Source: Hevea brasiliensis (Eukaryota; Streptophyta; Magnoliopsida; Malpighiales; Euphorbiaceae). Taken from it: a DNA stretch of 64,000 bases. The notes under the pieces are model-generated. The model had not been told where the DNA came from. It saw only the letters and a program-made list of their open reading frames with translations, and made no database searches. This document shows, piece by piece, positions 1 through 11,016 of this stretch. The DNA lies in NCBI RefSeq assembly GCF_030052815.1, contig NC_079510.1, forward strand, positions 48,822,725 through 48,886,724, read 5' to 3'. Position numbers and translations under genes: made by a program. Every line of letters begins with the position of its first letter. Positions within the stretch are counted from its first letter, which is position 1.

Positions 1-395
1 AAGTGAGGGTGTAACTGAGTAAGTGGTATTGGCAGGGCTGAGATTAGGCAGGTGGCAGAATAATTAATGTTTTGGGCCTTTCGTATCCGTACGATCAGTA
101 GCAACGTTACCATAAAAGTAGCCGACAGCGTCTGCCCACAACGACTGGTTTTGATCCTTTTGGCAAATCCTACTTGGGTCTACGTGTCGTCCCACTTCTT
201 GGGATAAGAGTACTGCTTTTTTTAATGGTTGCAGAGTGGGGCGGTTTTCGAGATCTTCTGTTATTATAGCACTCGCACCACGTGTCACGCATCAGTGCCC
301 CACATCACACCCGGTGGCCCCACCGTTTCTCGTCCTTTTCTGCATGTCATAAGCCCAATGGGCTTCACCTATACATCATGACTCCACTACTACTC

Positions 396-435
<40 letters not shown>

Positions 436-601
436 CTTTGATATTAGTCAAAATTTTGAATTAAATTTAATATATTTTACATTATAAAATAAATATTCAT
501 TAATTGAAATATATTAATAATAGATAAAATTGGCAAATATATGCAAAATAATATTGGAAATTAAAAATCACATATATGTAGTTAAAATGACGCGTGTTCG
601 G
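1..601. other. Intergenic, promoter-like GC-richer stretch
   Basis: No gene is recognised here. The first 330 bases are less AT-rich than the surroundings and contain a CACGTGTC core near 276, an ABRE/G-box-like sequence. The minus-strand open frame at 64-288 matches no family I know. A gene on the unseen left side could use this as its promoter, but that is a guess. Confidence 0.4.
400..430. repeat. (CT)n microsatellite
   Basis: An uninterrupted run of about fifteen CT dinucleotides is followed directly by AT-rich sequence. Confidence 0.95.
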
Positions 602-1024
602 TCAGGAAGTGGCAGGAAAAGTGGCGTCCGTAGCAAAAAACACGAACATCGGGCGCGTGTTGGGAGCGGGGGGTATGATTGACAAGACCAGAAGTACGAT
701 GAAAGGCTGAGATAATGGCAGAAAGGAAGGCAGATAAGGCAGCAAGCACCCGCGTAAAAGTCGAGGGTTTGCTCTGCAGAAAGCGAAAAACTTAGTCGTT
801 GTAGGGGAGCGCTCTTTCTCCACGTTACCGACAAGTGATGTCAATGCACGCTGGCTGTTGGAGATTTGTAGAGGTTGAACATGGCTTGTGATGGCGGAGT
901 AAAATACACTCGCGTTTAAGAGAGTGAGAGGGGTTGGTATCCTTCGCCGGGGGATGGAGAGAGGGGAGTGAGGAATTGGAGGGAATGGAGATAAAGTAAC
1001 AAGCTGCATTCCATCAATAGTCAC
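602..1024 (-). other. Unrecognised open frame, 140 codons, doubtful
   Basis: An open frame of 140 codons on the minus strand sits in a stretch of near-balanced GC. The predicted product is rich in Pro, Leu and Phe, with a hydrophobic stretch in its second half. It has no domain I recognise. The length is unusual for AT-rich intergenic DNA, but the local base composition alone could keep the frame open. It could be a 5' exon or leader of a minus-strand gene, or chance. I assign no function. Confidence 0.15.
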
Positions 1025-1864
1025 TGGTAAACAACGTGGATATTAACCGCTAATTATTTAAAAAAATTGTTAGTCTAATTATCAATTAATATTTAATTAA
1101 GGGGATTATATGATATTTCAAATTGACATGATTAATAGACAGAAAGCAGTGGGACGAAAAAGAAAAAAAGTGTATTTGGCCTATGGTGCACGTGAGATAT
1201 TTCCATCATTCCACTTCCCACTCGTGCCTGCTAAAAAGTTTGTACCTTTTCCCTTCTTTTTTTTTTTCCTTTTTTAAATAAAAAATAAATAAATTAATGT
1301 TGATATATTATTCTGGTATATATATTGTTATTTTTTTAATACGAAGATTTATGTATATAAATATATATGATTTTTTTATATTTAAATATTTTATTATAAT
1401 TAATAAATAATTATATTAAAAAAATTCAATCTTAAATTTAATTAAAATTAAAATTAAAATCAAACTAAAAACAAAATTATTATTAAAATTTTTTTTTCAA
1501 GGTCTTGTATTTCATTGTAAATAAGTTAATGAAGCTCTATTTATCTATTTTACAGTAAATAATTTATATATATAATATTTTTTTATGAATATTTTTTATA
1601 AAAATATTTTATATTATTTAATTTTAATATTAAATTAATGATGTGTTTATATCATATATTTATAAGTATTTTTATATTTTATTAATATTATCAAAATTAA
1701 AAAATGAAAAATGACTAGATATTGTCTTTGATCAATAAATATTTTTAGTTAACCTATTTTCTTAAATATTCTAAACACTAAAGAAATATAGAAAATAAAA
1801 TTATTTTCCATAAAAAAATAGAGCCTGAGCTTAAAAGACTAAGTGAGTGCTTGATTTATTTTTT
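1025..1864. other. AT-rich intergenic DNA
   Basis: Very AT-rich with many short A and T runs. I see no gene, RNA or clear repeat boundary. Confidence 0.6.
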
Positions 1865-3370
1865 GGGTGCAACTGATAGCTAATAAATACTCAAATAAGT
1901 GAATCAAAGTATTTAATAAACTTTAAAAATTATAACTAATAGTTAATAGGTAACTATAGGGGTGTTTAATTTACCTATTAGATAGCTGATAAACACTTAA
2001 ATATGTAAATTATAGTGTTTAGTAAACTTAAAAAAAATAAAGCAAATAGATGGGTGTATCAGCTCTATATTTCTCATCAGCTAAAAGCTAATTCAATTTT
2101 ATTTTTTATTTATACCATATTATCATTTTTTATTTAACTCAAAAATTAATATTATTAATACTTTTATATTTTTTATTTATAATTTTAACATTTTAATTAA
2201 TGCATTATGACTTTATTAAAATATTTTTTATTAATAATATAAAATATAAAATATTTATTTATTATAAAAAATACATTTTTTATATTTTAAAACTTAAAAT
2301 TAATTATAAGTTTTTTTTATCAACTTTGTTGTTTTATAACTATATTTTTAAAATTATTTAACTATTTTTTAAATAATTTAATTATTTTTATTTCAATAAT
2401 AAAATAAATGATATAATATAGTAAATCAATAATTATATATTTATTTTAATAATAAAATAAATGATATAATTTATTAAATTAATAATTATACATTTAATTT
2501 AATAATAAAATAAACAATATAATATAATAAATTTATAATATTATATTTATTTCACTAATAATATAAATTATATAATATATACCCTTCTTAGTCATTTTAC
2601 ATATCAACAGTAACAGTTAAACATAGTTTTACCAAACACTTAATATAAATCGGTTATTATCAGCTACCAGCTATCAACTATCAGTTATCAGTTATATTCA
2701 ACAGTTAAATCAAACAATCCCTATGTAATATTCATCAACTTCAGTTTGTATCAACTATATTTTTAAAAATGTTTATCATAAGTTAATAATTATTTAATTT
2801 TATTTTTTATTTAAATCATATTTTTTTCCCGTGTAACTCAAAAATCAACATTGTTTGCTTTTATCATTTTTCATTTACAATCTTAATATTGTAATTAGCA
2901 TATTGTAACTTTATTAAAATAATTTTTTATTAATAACATAAAATATAAAATACTTATTTATTATGAAAAAATATATAATTATAAGATTTATCTTTATTAA
3001 TAATAATAATAATTTTATTATTTTATAATTACATTTTTAAAGTTATTTAATTTTTTCTTATTTTAATAATAAAGTAAATAATATTATATAATAAATAATA
3101 ATTATACTTTATTTTAATAATATAATAAATGATATAATATATTAAATTAATAAATATATATTTATTTTAATAATAAAATAATATAATATAATAATTTTAT
3201 ATTTATTTCAATAATAAAATAAATTATATAATATATATCTATTTTACCTATTAAAATGATAATAACAGATAAATGTAATTTTATCAAACAGTTAATATAA
3301 ATCGGTTATCAACTAACAAATAATAGGTATTAAATATATTTAAGAGTTAGACTAAATATATCTTAAAATG
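1865..3370. repeat. Cluster of TIR-type (MITE-like) repeats, at least two related copies
   Basis: A motif containing GATAGCT-ATAAA-ACT-AAATA occurs near 1873 and again near 1981. Reverse-complement versions with AGCTATCAACTATCAGTTAT occur near 2670-2695, just before CAAACAATCCC (2713 on). The left edge reads AGGGGTGTTTAATTTA (about 1958) and the right edge, reversed, reads AGGGATTGTTTGATTTAA, so the ends are inverted repeats of a roughly 760 bp unit. A second diverged copy of the interior runs about 2760-3350 in the same orientation. Internal AT-rich tandem units of about 53 bp carry AATAATAAAATAAATGATAT (about 2395-2580). No transposase frame is present. The hAT-like non-autonomous class is inferred only from the end structure. 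Confidence 0.5.
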
Positions 3371-3672
3371 TTGAGCCTAAATATTAGAATTATAAGAAAA
3401 AAATGGGGTCTAAAGAAAAGCTCTACACTACAAATCGATCCAAAGGCCCACAGTCAAATCCTAAAGCTAAAGAGAAGAAAGAGGCAATAGTCGAGCACAG
3501 CGCTGCCTGCCTCTATGCTTCTCCACATTTCACCTAGAAGAAGACGCTCGAATTCTTGAACAAAACCAACTAATAAACTCACACCCAAAGACATCCTTGC
3601 ATGAAAGAGCAAGATGTCCAGAAAATGAATTAAAAGTTCGTTTTTAGTCCTTTAATTAATCTTGAACTAAAA
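3371..3672. other. Intergenic, no feature recognised
   Basis: A less AT-rich stretch leading to the open frame at 3673. No promoter or RNA motif is identifiable. Confidence 0.4.
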
Positions 3673-3921
3673 ATGGGCGGTGGCAACCCTAGCATGCGAG
3701 AGCAAAGAATTGCAAACCCTATTTGTGAATGCAGGCATGGTGAAAAGAGTATGTATTATGTTGATGGTTTCCCAGCAAGGCAACCAATTACCAACGTTGC
3801 AATTGACCATGTGAATGGGAATTTTGGTAAATGGGGTTTTGATATGGACACTTCTATTCCTCTCTTTTCAATCACTTTTTTTTTGGGGTCAAATTTTCAA
3901 TCACTTGTTTTCCGCTTTTAA
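3673..3921 (+). other. Unrecognised small open frame, 82 codons
   Basis: The frame opens with ATG in a fair plant context (A at -3, G at +4) after a stretch that reads like an untranslated leader. The product has a Cys-x-Cys-Arg-His cluster near residues 18-21 and a polar first 60 residues, then a hydrophobic tail that looks like intron-type T-rich sequence read through. It might be the first exon of an unannotated gene, a decayed gene fragment, or chance. I recognise no family. Confidence 0.2.
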
Positions 3922-5922
3922 AATTGGGGCCTTTTATTATTTTCATTTTATTAGATCATATATTGAGTTAGTGGCGCAAAAAGCTTGACATAAGTAGGGC
4001 AGCGTTAGCTTATATTAAATGCCCTCTTTAATTATGTGAGCCGCCCCGTTTATCAAAAGTACGTGGGTGCTCAAATCAACATGCAGTCTCATTATGAAAT
4101 AATCTTAGTGCGGTTGGTGGCACTGACGCGAAAGGCCAAATTAAAGACAAAATCGAAAGACTTACATTTTATGTCCACGCTCCGTACAGCGTGTTTTTTT
4201 CACGCTCCTCTTTTCGATTAATCCAATTTATTATTTAAGCAGGCTCTTGTTTCATATTTTAATTTCTCAAAAATAATAAATTTATAATAAAAATTTTTAA
4301 ATTATTATTATATATTTCATTTTTCAAACGATTGAACTTTAAATAAGCATTAATAATAAATATCCATCATTAAGAAAAAGAGAAGCCTCTCGTCGAATTC
4401 TTGTGTTGGGAGAAGAACGCGCTCAAAAGAGAAAGTAGGATAGTAAACTTTCTGAAAAAAAAAAAAAAGAAAAAAAGCTAAGGCAAAGTCATAGCGAATC
4501 GGGCGTTGAGTTGTAACCCGTGTCGTCCGGGTTACCAGTGTGTAACGTACTACTGCTGTTGACACATTTGTCCACACACTCCACTCAATTTACCTTTTTA
4601 CCCTTCCCCCCTTAAAGATCAGTATTAATTAATTGTGTACACTATGGTGTCCAGAAGTAAAGAGAAATTGATTTAAAATAATGATCATTAATATTTTGAA
4701 AAATTGAGTTTAGGGATGGGAATTGTGAGGTTTGTCTTTATATTAATTATAATGGAAATAATATGATCAGTTGCTATTGCTTTTGGCCTAAGAAAACAGC
4801 CATAATTGCATAGGGGGAGGGGACTACATCTCCATGCATGAAGGGCAGGCAAAGTCAAAACTTGAGCAGCCAAAATAACGAGATCATGGCCTAAGCTTTG
4901 GTTGCAAACTTTTTTTAACTAAATTCTACCAGTTATGAACAATATTATTAGCTAAACATGTTATTTGAACTTCCAATTCAACCCAATAAAATTTTTATTG
5001 AATAATCACTTGCATTTTAAATTTAAAAATTGAATTTTTTTTATTAATTTAATAAAATATTTTTAAATTTATAATTTTTCAATTTAATATCCAAATTTCA
5101 AATCAAACACAATCTAAAAAAATGGAAAAAAAAGAGAACAGTCTACCTCAAGTTTCAAGTTTGGCAAAGATAGAGTAGACCACTACTTTTCTATAAAGCT
5201 CTCAAGTGCTATTGGGGATTCAAAAGAGAGATACAAATGGTCTATTTGTGAAAAATAAACTACTTTAGTAAATTTAAGATAGATTTTATTCTCAACTTTT
5301 TAAAGATTATAGCTTTTTTTTTTTCAAAATTAAAAAAGTTGAGGCTACATAATGAAAAATAGCTACTATTTGGACCCACTAAATTTTCATTCACATCTAT
5401 ATTGGTAGATTTTCCACAAAAATTTCAGATCATTATCCTACATACAAGTGAATAATAATTTAATTTTTAATTTTTTATAAAAAAAATAGATGATAAAATG
5501 TATTTATAAATATAAAGTTAATAAATAATATAAAACATCAATGCAAATTAAATTTGGAATGACTCGTATTATTGAATAAAATTTATTTATTCAAACTTAA
5601 TTTATTATGTATATAAAATATAAATATATAAAATTTATATATTTAATAAATAAATTTTAATAGATTTTATATTTTAAATTTATTTTAAACTAAATTTATA
5701 TAAGAATTTTTTATACTCTAGTTTTGAAGAGGTTTTTAGATTTAGAATGGAAAATAGGATGTCTAAGACGCTGGACCAGCAGCATCAATGAAAAGAAAAA
5801 GATTAGATTAGGATGAAAGGAGGGACATGAGAGAGATATCAGGGAGGTGGAAGAGGACAGAATAGACATCCGTCCGGCAATAGAGGAATCCGTACACAGC
5901 AACCCCCTTCTCTCTCTCTCTC
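3922..5922. other. Intergenic region and distal ARF3 promoter
   Basis: Mostly AT-rich with no gene I can support. A homopolymer-rich stretch lies near 4455-4480. The segment from about 5750 to 5920 is less AT-rich and ends in a (TC)n run (about 5909-5922) abutting the TATA box of the downstream gene, so it is probably core promoter DNA. Confidence 0.5.
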
Positions 5923-5930
5923 TATAAATT
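5923..5930 (+). promoter_or_regulatory. Putative TATA box of the ARF3-like gene
   Basis: TATAAATT follows directly after a CT-repeat and lies about 520 bp before the start codon. Transcription would start near 5955-5960, giving a leader of almost 490 nt, which suits ARF3 genes with long leaders. The start site is inferred, not seen. Confidence 0.5.
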
Positions 5931-5957
5931 TTCTCACTTTTTTTCCTCACTTTTAAC

Positions 5958-6428
5958 ATGATGGTAGAGTAGTAAAAGCGCTCCTATCTTTATCTCTCTC
6001 TCTCTCTCACTCTCTGTGTCGCATATCACATCCCAAGCAGTCTCAGCATTGCAGCAATAGCACCAGGGCAAGGCACTGCTGCTCTGTGTCTCAGTCTTGC
6101 AGACGGGCAAAAAAGAGGAGAAAAGTAGAAAACCCATTGAAAACTTTTTAAAGAAAATAATAAGAACAGCAAAATATTAAACCCTCTCCTCCATTAATAC
6201 CATTTCATCCCCAAATTTACTTTATTTTTAACAAAAATTGATGGCTTTTTCATTTGAGTGAGAGAAAAAGAGAGAAAGAGTCTTGACTCACCCAACCCCA
6301 TCTCCCTTTTATTAAGCAAATGCCAAAGTTGCACTGATGCAGCAATGAAAACCATTCTCTTTTCTCTCTATAACCAAACCACTTGTCTAAATCTTTTCTT
6401 TCTTCAATTCTGTACTCTTGTTGGTTAG
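5958..6428 (+). promoter_or_regulatory. Cluster of upstream ORFs in the ARF3 leader
   Basis: The predicted leader carries short upstream frames at 5958-5972 (4 codons), 6241-6261 (6), 6320-6337 (5), 6337-6348 (3) and 6345-6428 (27 codons). The last three overlap, with the stop of one sharing bases with the next ATG. The final uORF stops 18 bases before the main ATG at 6447. In Arabidopsis the ETTIN leader also has uORFs, and their bypass needs ribosomal protein RPL24 and eIF3h, so a translational control role here is a reasonable inference. The first uORF counts only if transcription starts upstream of 5958. Confidence 0.6.
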
Positions 6429-6446
6429 TTGGGGTTTGAGGATAAA

Positions 6447-9400
6447 ATGGTGGGCATTATAGATCTTAATACCACGGAGGAGGATGAAACGACACCGTCT
6501 TCTGTGTCTTTGTCTTCTCCATCCTCGTCTTCTGCTTCTGCTTTAAGTGCTTCTAATTTAAGTCCTCCTGGTTCTTCTGCTTCTTCTACAGTGTGTTTGG
6601 AACTTTGGCATGCTTGTGCGGGCCCACTCATATCCTTGCCTAAGAGAGGGAGTGTGGTCGTGTACTTCCCTCAGGGCCACTTGGAGCAACTCCCTGATTT
6701 GCCGCTTGCTGCCTGCGATCTCCCTTCTCATATATTCTGTCGGGTTGTTGACGTCAAGCTCCATGTAAGCCTATGACTATGAATTTCCATACCATCTTCT
6801 ATTGCTGGATTTTTTTTTTCTTTTTTTGTGTTCTAATGGGTGTTATTGGTCTTTTCAATTTGTGGGTGCAATTTGGTTTGTTAGGATATTAAAAGAAAAA
6901 TAATTCCCTGTCTTTAAAAAAAATTGGTTTATGCAATTCTATAGAATTAGACTTATATTACAATTGTAAATGAGCAAAAGTAATGAGAAACTGCTATGGA
7001 ATTTCCATGTATGTGTAAATCTTATCCTTTTTTTTTTTTTTTTTTTTCATTTTGGTTTTCATTGGGGATCAAATGGAGTGCTCGTTTTGCTGGCTTTGTT
7101 GTTGAATGTGCAATTTCGTTTTTTTTCCTGGCAGGCAGAGGCAGCCAATGATGATGTTTATGCACAAGTGTCTCTTGTTCCTGAGAATGAGGTTGGTGTT
7201 GTTCTAATCTTCTATTTCACTCGGTAATAACTTTAAGAAAGAGTTGCAATTTTACACTTTTGAATGACATAAATGTTTGTCAATGGAACCTCTAAAAGGA
7301 AATATTTTTACTTAACCTAGTAATTATTCCCAATCTATTTAAGGCATAAGCTTCGAAGATTCATTTTATTATGATTTGAAAGTTTTACTACCAAATGGGA
7401 AATAAAGCACTTGCTTACATGATTCTTTTTTATCTCCTTTCTTTATGTCTTGTTATGTGGACATCTGAAATTGATACAATGAAGTTGATTTTGTTTTGAT
7501 CATTGTTGTGTTTAGCAAATTGGGCAGGAGTTGAAGGAAAGGAAAATTGAGGGGGATGGTGAAGAGGAGGATATGAAAGCAGCTGTGAAGTCAAGAACAC
7601 CCCACATGTTCTGCAAAACCCTTACTGCTTCTGATACTAGCACTCATGGAGGTTTTTCCGTCCCTCGTCGGGCTGCTGAGGACTGCTTCCCTCCCTTGGT
7701 AATTATCACAGTGCATTTTTCTTTCACCTGGCATGTACTGAAGTAATCCATTTGATAACTTTCATTTATCTTCTTCTGCGAGTGCCTTTATTATTGGGAA
7801 CTAGTTGATTAGGTTAATTTGGCTAAATTGTACAATGAATTAAGTAGATTTTACTGTAGGATTATTCTCAGCAGAGGCCTTCACAAGAGCTTGTAGCAAA
7901 GGATCTCCATGGCTTTGAGTGGAGGTTTCGTCATATCTACCGCGGTATGCATTAGAAACTTGCATTATGTCTTTATGCTTTGATAGTTGATGCCATCTCT
8001 CAGATCATGAATAAGCATGTGCTGATTAGGATTTTATTGTATCTCATGCTCCCTAATTTGATGTCTTGAGTCTGCATTTTCCTTTTTGGTTTTACCAGGG
8101 CAACCGCGGAGGCATTTGCTCACTACTGGATGGAGTGCATTTGTAAACAAGAAGAAACTTGTCTCTGGAGATGCTGTGCTCTTTCTTAGGTATGGAGTCC
8201 TGTTTGAAGGTGAAATTATTAACTTTGTTTTTTTTTTTTTGGCGATTCTTATTTTGCGCCATGTGTTAGGGGTGCGGATGGAGAATTGAGACTGGGAATT
8301 CGAAGAGCTGCACAAGTTAAATGTGGGGCTACTTTACCAGCTCAATGTAGTCAGCAGTTGAATCACAGCACTCTCACAGATGTAGTTAATGCTATATCTA
8401 TGAGAAGCGTTTTCAACATTTACTACAACCCAAGGTATCTTTTCATCTAAGGTCTTGTGTAAATGCAGCAACAACACCATCAATTTTTTGGATCCTAGTA
8501 TGCAAAACTGTCAGATTGGACATGCAGAAAAATTATAAGAATATATTGCTTGAGAAATTAAATAGGGTGCTTGCAGTTCATCATAATCATTCTAGATTAG
8601 GGGGCTTAGGCCTCTCGTAAAGCTTGGTCTGAATTCTAGAGTCTATAACCTCTATGTTACATATGACCACAACACGGTCCAATTGTTGTTCCCTTTTTGA
8701 TATACGATATTCTTTCTAATTGGTGCTACTTTTTATAATCACTTGGTCACTTCTACTTATCTGTCAAAACCCACAATCCAAAGGAGTAATTATACAGCGC
8801 GCAACAGTTTTTCCATGTAGGATATCCTACAGAATGACAACCTAATAGTGGATGGACATGTATGTATAAGTGGGTCTACATGTACACATGGGTGGGTTCC
8901 AAAAATTTATAACTACCTTGCAGTTTAGTTTTTTTTTTTTTAAAAAAATAATAATTACATTTGCATATATATGTAACTGCTATTGGGTTGCCATTTTATG
9001 TCAAATGCTAACATAGAATAACCGCTTTATTATAAGACTTACTAGGCCTCATTATTTCCATTTATTTATTTTAGTCCTTAAAATATTCATGGGCAATTTG
9101 TAGGGCCAGCTTGTCGGAGTTTATAATACCTTTTCATAAATTCTTGAAGAGCCTTGATCATTCTTTTTCTATTGGAATGAGGTTCAAAATGCGTTTTGAA
9201 ACAGAAGATGCAGCAGAAAGAAGGTTTGACATGCTTTGCTTGTAACATTTCAACTTGACTACTTTTTCAAAATGCTGACTAGAGTCTCTTTGGCAGATAC
9301 GTGGGAATGATAACTGGAATCAGTGACCTAGATCCTGCTAGATGGCCTGGTTCAAAGTGGAGATGCCTTCGGGTATGTATTTTTTACAGCAATTTTATCT

Positions 9401-11016
9401 GTAAAATATGCATTTGTTCACATATTCTGGCAGAGACTTTCTCATAATTCGTATGTACTGGAAATAAGACTTGTGCCTTGAGACTTAGCAGTAAGGGTGT
9501 TCTTGGACTTGAGAAAATAGGTCTTCATGTCTACATTCTAAGTATGCATTGCTACCCTTGCTTCTATGCCTTCTACGTGTTTTGTTTTGTTATATAGGAA
9601 CCAACTATTTTGTTATATCATTGTAATTCAGTTGCAGTCCTTTCTGGTGATACTAAGCATGCAAAATTCCTCGCCATTACTAAATTTATAGCATAACGGC
9701 AAGGATTTTCCCTTGCTTTTGATCAAAGAAAGTTTATTTTGTTCTTCAATGATTTGTTGGCCTTGTTGGTTTGTGGCTCATTTTTGCAGGTAAGGTGGGA
9801 TGATATGGAGACTAGCAGGCACAGTAGGGTTTCTCCTTGGGAAATTGAGCCATCTGGTCCTGTTTCCAGTTGCAGTACTTTTATGGCACCTGGTCTGAAG
9901 AGAAGCAGGTCCGGATTGCCTTCATCAAAACATGAATTTCCAGTTCCTGGTATGTTCTGCATTCTCAAGAAACTCTATGGTCATAACTAATTCTCTCCAT
10001 GGTCCAAACAATGTTTTTGACTTGTCTTTAATGTTTTCCTAACAGATGGGATTGGTGTATCAGACTTTGGGGAATCTTCAAGGTTCCAGAAGGTCTTGCA
10101 AGGTCAAGAAATTTTGAGTTTTAACACTCCTTATGATGGTGTTGATCAGAATCGGCATCTGTCTGAGACAAGGAGGTGTGTCCCTAGCTCACTTGGTTCT
10201 GGGATTGCTACAAGAAGAAATGGTGCCGAAGGACCAGTTGCGAGCTCTGATGTTTCCCATAAAGGCATAGGCTGTAGTGAATCTTTTAGATTGCACAAGG
10301 TCTTGCAAGGTCAAGAAATAATTCCAAGATCACCATTTAGAAGATCCCCAACTTCTAATGATGTCTCTGAAAATGGTTGCTTTGGAATATCTGATGGTGT
10401 TCAAATGACAAGCTCAAGAAATGGATGGTCTGCCATGATGCAGGGTTATAATACTCATATGCGCCCACCCACACAGGTGTCTTCCCCTTCATCAGTGTTA
10501 ATGTTCCAGCAAGCATGCAACCCAATTTCAAACCCAAGTCCTGCTTACAATTTAAGTGATCACGAGGAGCAAGGCATTGGCATTCAAAGTTGGTTTCGTA
10601 ATTCTGAAACATGTGATGGAAAGCGCATGTCCTCACATTCTGAGCATATTTGCAGAAGGGATGATCAGTGGGGCATCAGTTCGTTTGGTGTATCTCGTGA
10701 CCATATTCAACATGGCATAGCTCAATCAACATTTAGGGGTGGTCATGATATAGTGACTTCATGTAAAAGCAGCTGCAGACTATTTGGTTTCCAGTTGACT
10801 GAGGATAGGCATGTTGCTAATAAGGATGATGATGTCTCCATTCCTGCAACATCTCTGAAGCCTGGGTCTTCCTTTCTGCCTCATGTTGGTGAGCAGTTCC
10901 ATCTGAAGCCTCCAGCAATAACCAATGCTGTTGGTAGCAATTGTACTAAAGTAAGCCCCTATACTGAAAGTGATAAGCTTTTTGATATTTCTTTGTGCTG
11001 CACAAGTATTGGATAG
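6447..11016 (+). CDS. ARF3: Auxin response factor 3 (ETTIN-like), 10 coding exons, 741 aa
   Basis: This nuclear transcription factor binds auxin response elements and sets abaxial and floral organ identity. My exons are 6447-6764, 7135-7191, 7516-7698, 7860-7944, 8099-8189, 8270-8434, 9104-9223, 9297-9372, 9790-9949 and 10046-11016. All introns are GT-AG, and the sum is 2226 nt in frame. The N-terminus carries the ARF motif [19 protein letters not shown]. The B3 DNA-binding domain spans roughly residues 157-260 ([19 protein letters not shown], then [20 protein letters not shown]). The auxin-response domain follows to about residue 365 ([19 protein letters not shown], then VRWDD). The rest is a Ser-rich middle region, and there is no C-terminal PB1 domain, which is typical of ARF3. 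The start at 6447 is chosen because family members begin with a short MxGxIDLN segment. Two tasiR-ARF sites lie in the last exon. The end at 11016 gives a KLFDISL tail like that of other ARF3 proteins; a spliced alternative is noted under findings. Confidence 0.93.
10090..10110 (+). promoter_or_regulatory. tasiR-ARF (TAS3) target site 1
   Basis: This 21-nt segment in the last ARF3 exon encodes KVLQGQE. It is complementary to the conserved tasiR-ARF small RNA except for one G:U wobble that I can count. Guided cleavage would fall between 10100 and 10101. ARF3 and ARF4 are known TAS3 targets through AGO7, miR390 and RDR6. Confidence 0.93.
10297..10317 (+). promoter_or_regulatory. tasiR-ARF (TAS3) target site 2
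   Basis: The same 21-nt sequence as site 1 recurs 207 nt downstream in the same exon and frame, again encoding KVLQGQE. Predicted cleavage lies between 10307 and 10308. Two sites spaced about 200 nt apart are characteristic of ARF3 orthologues. Confidence 0.93.
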
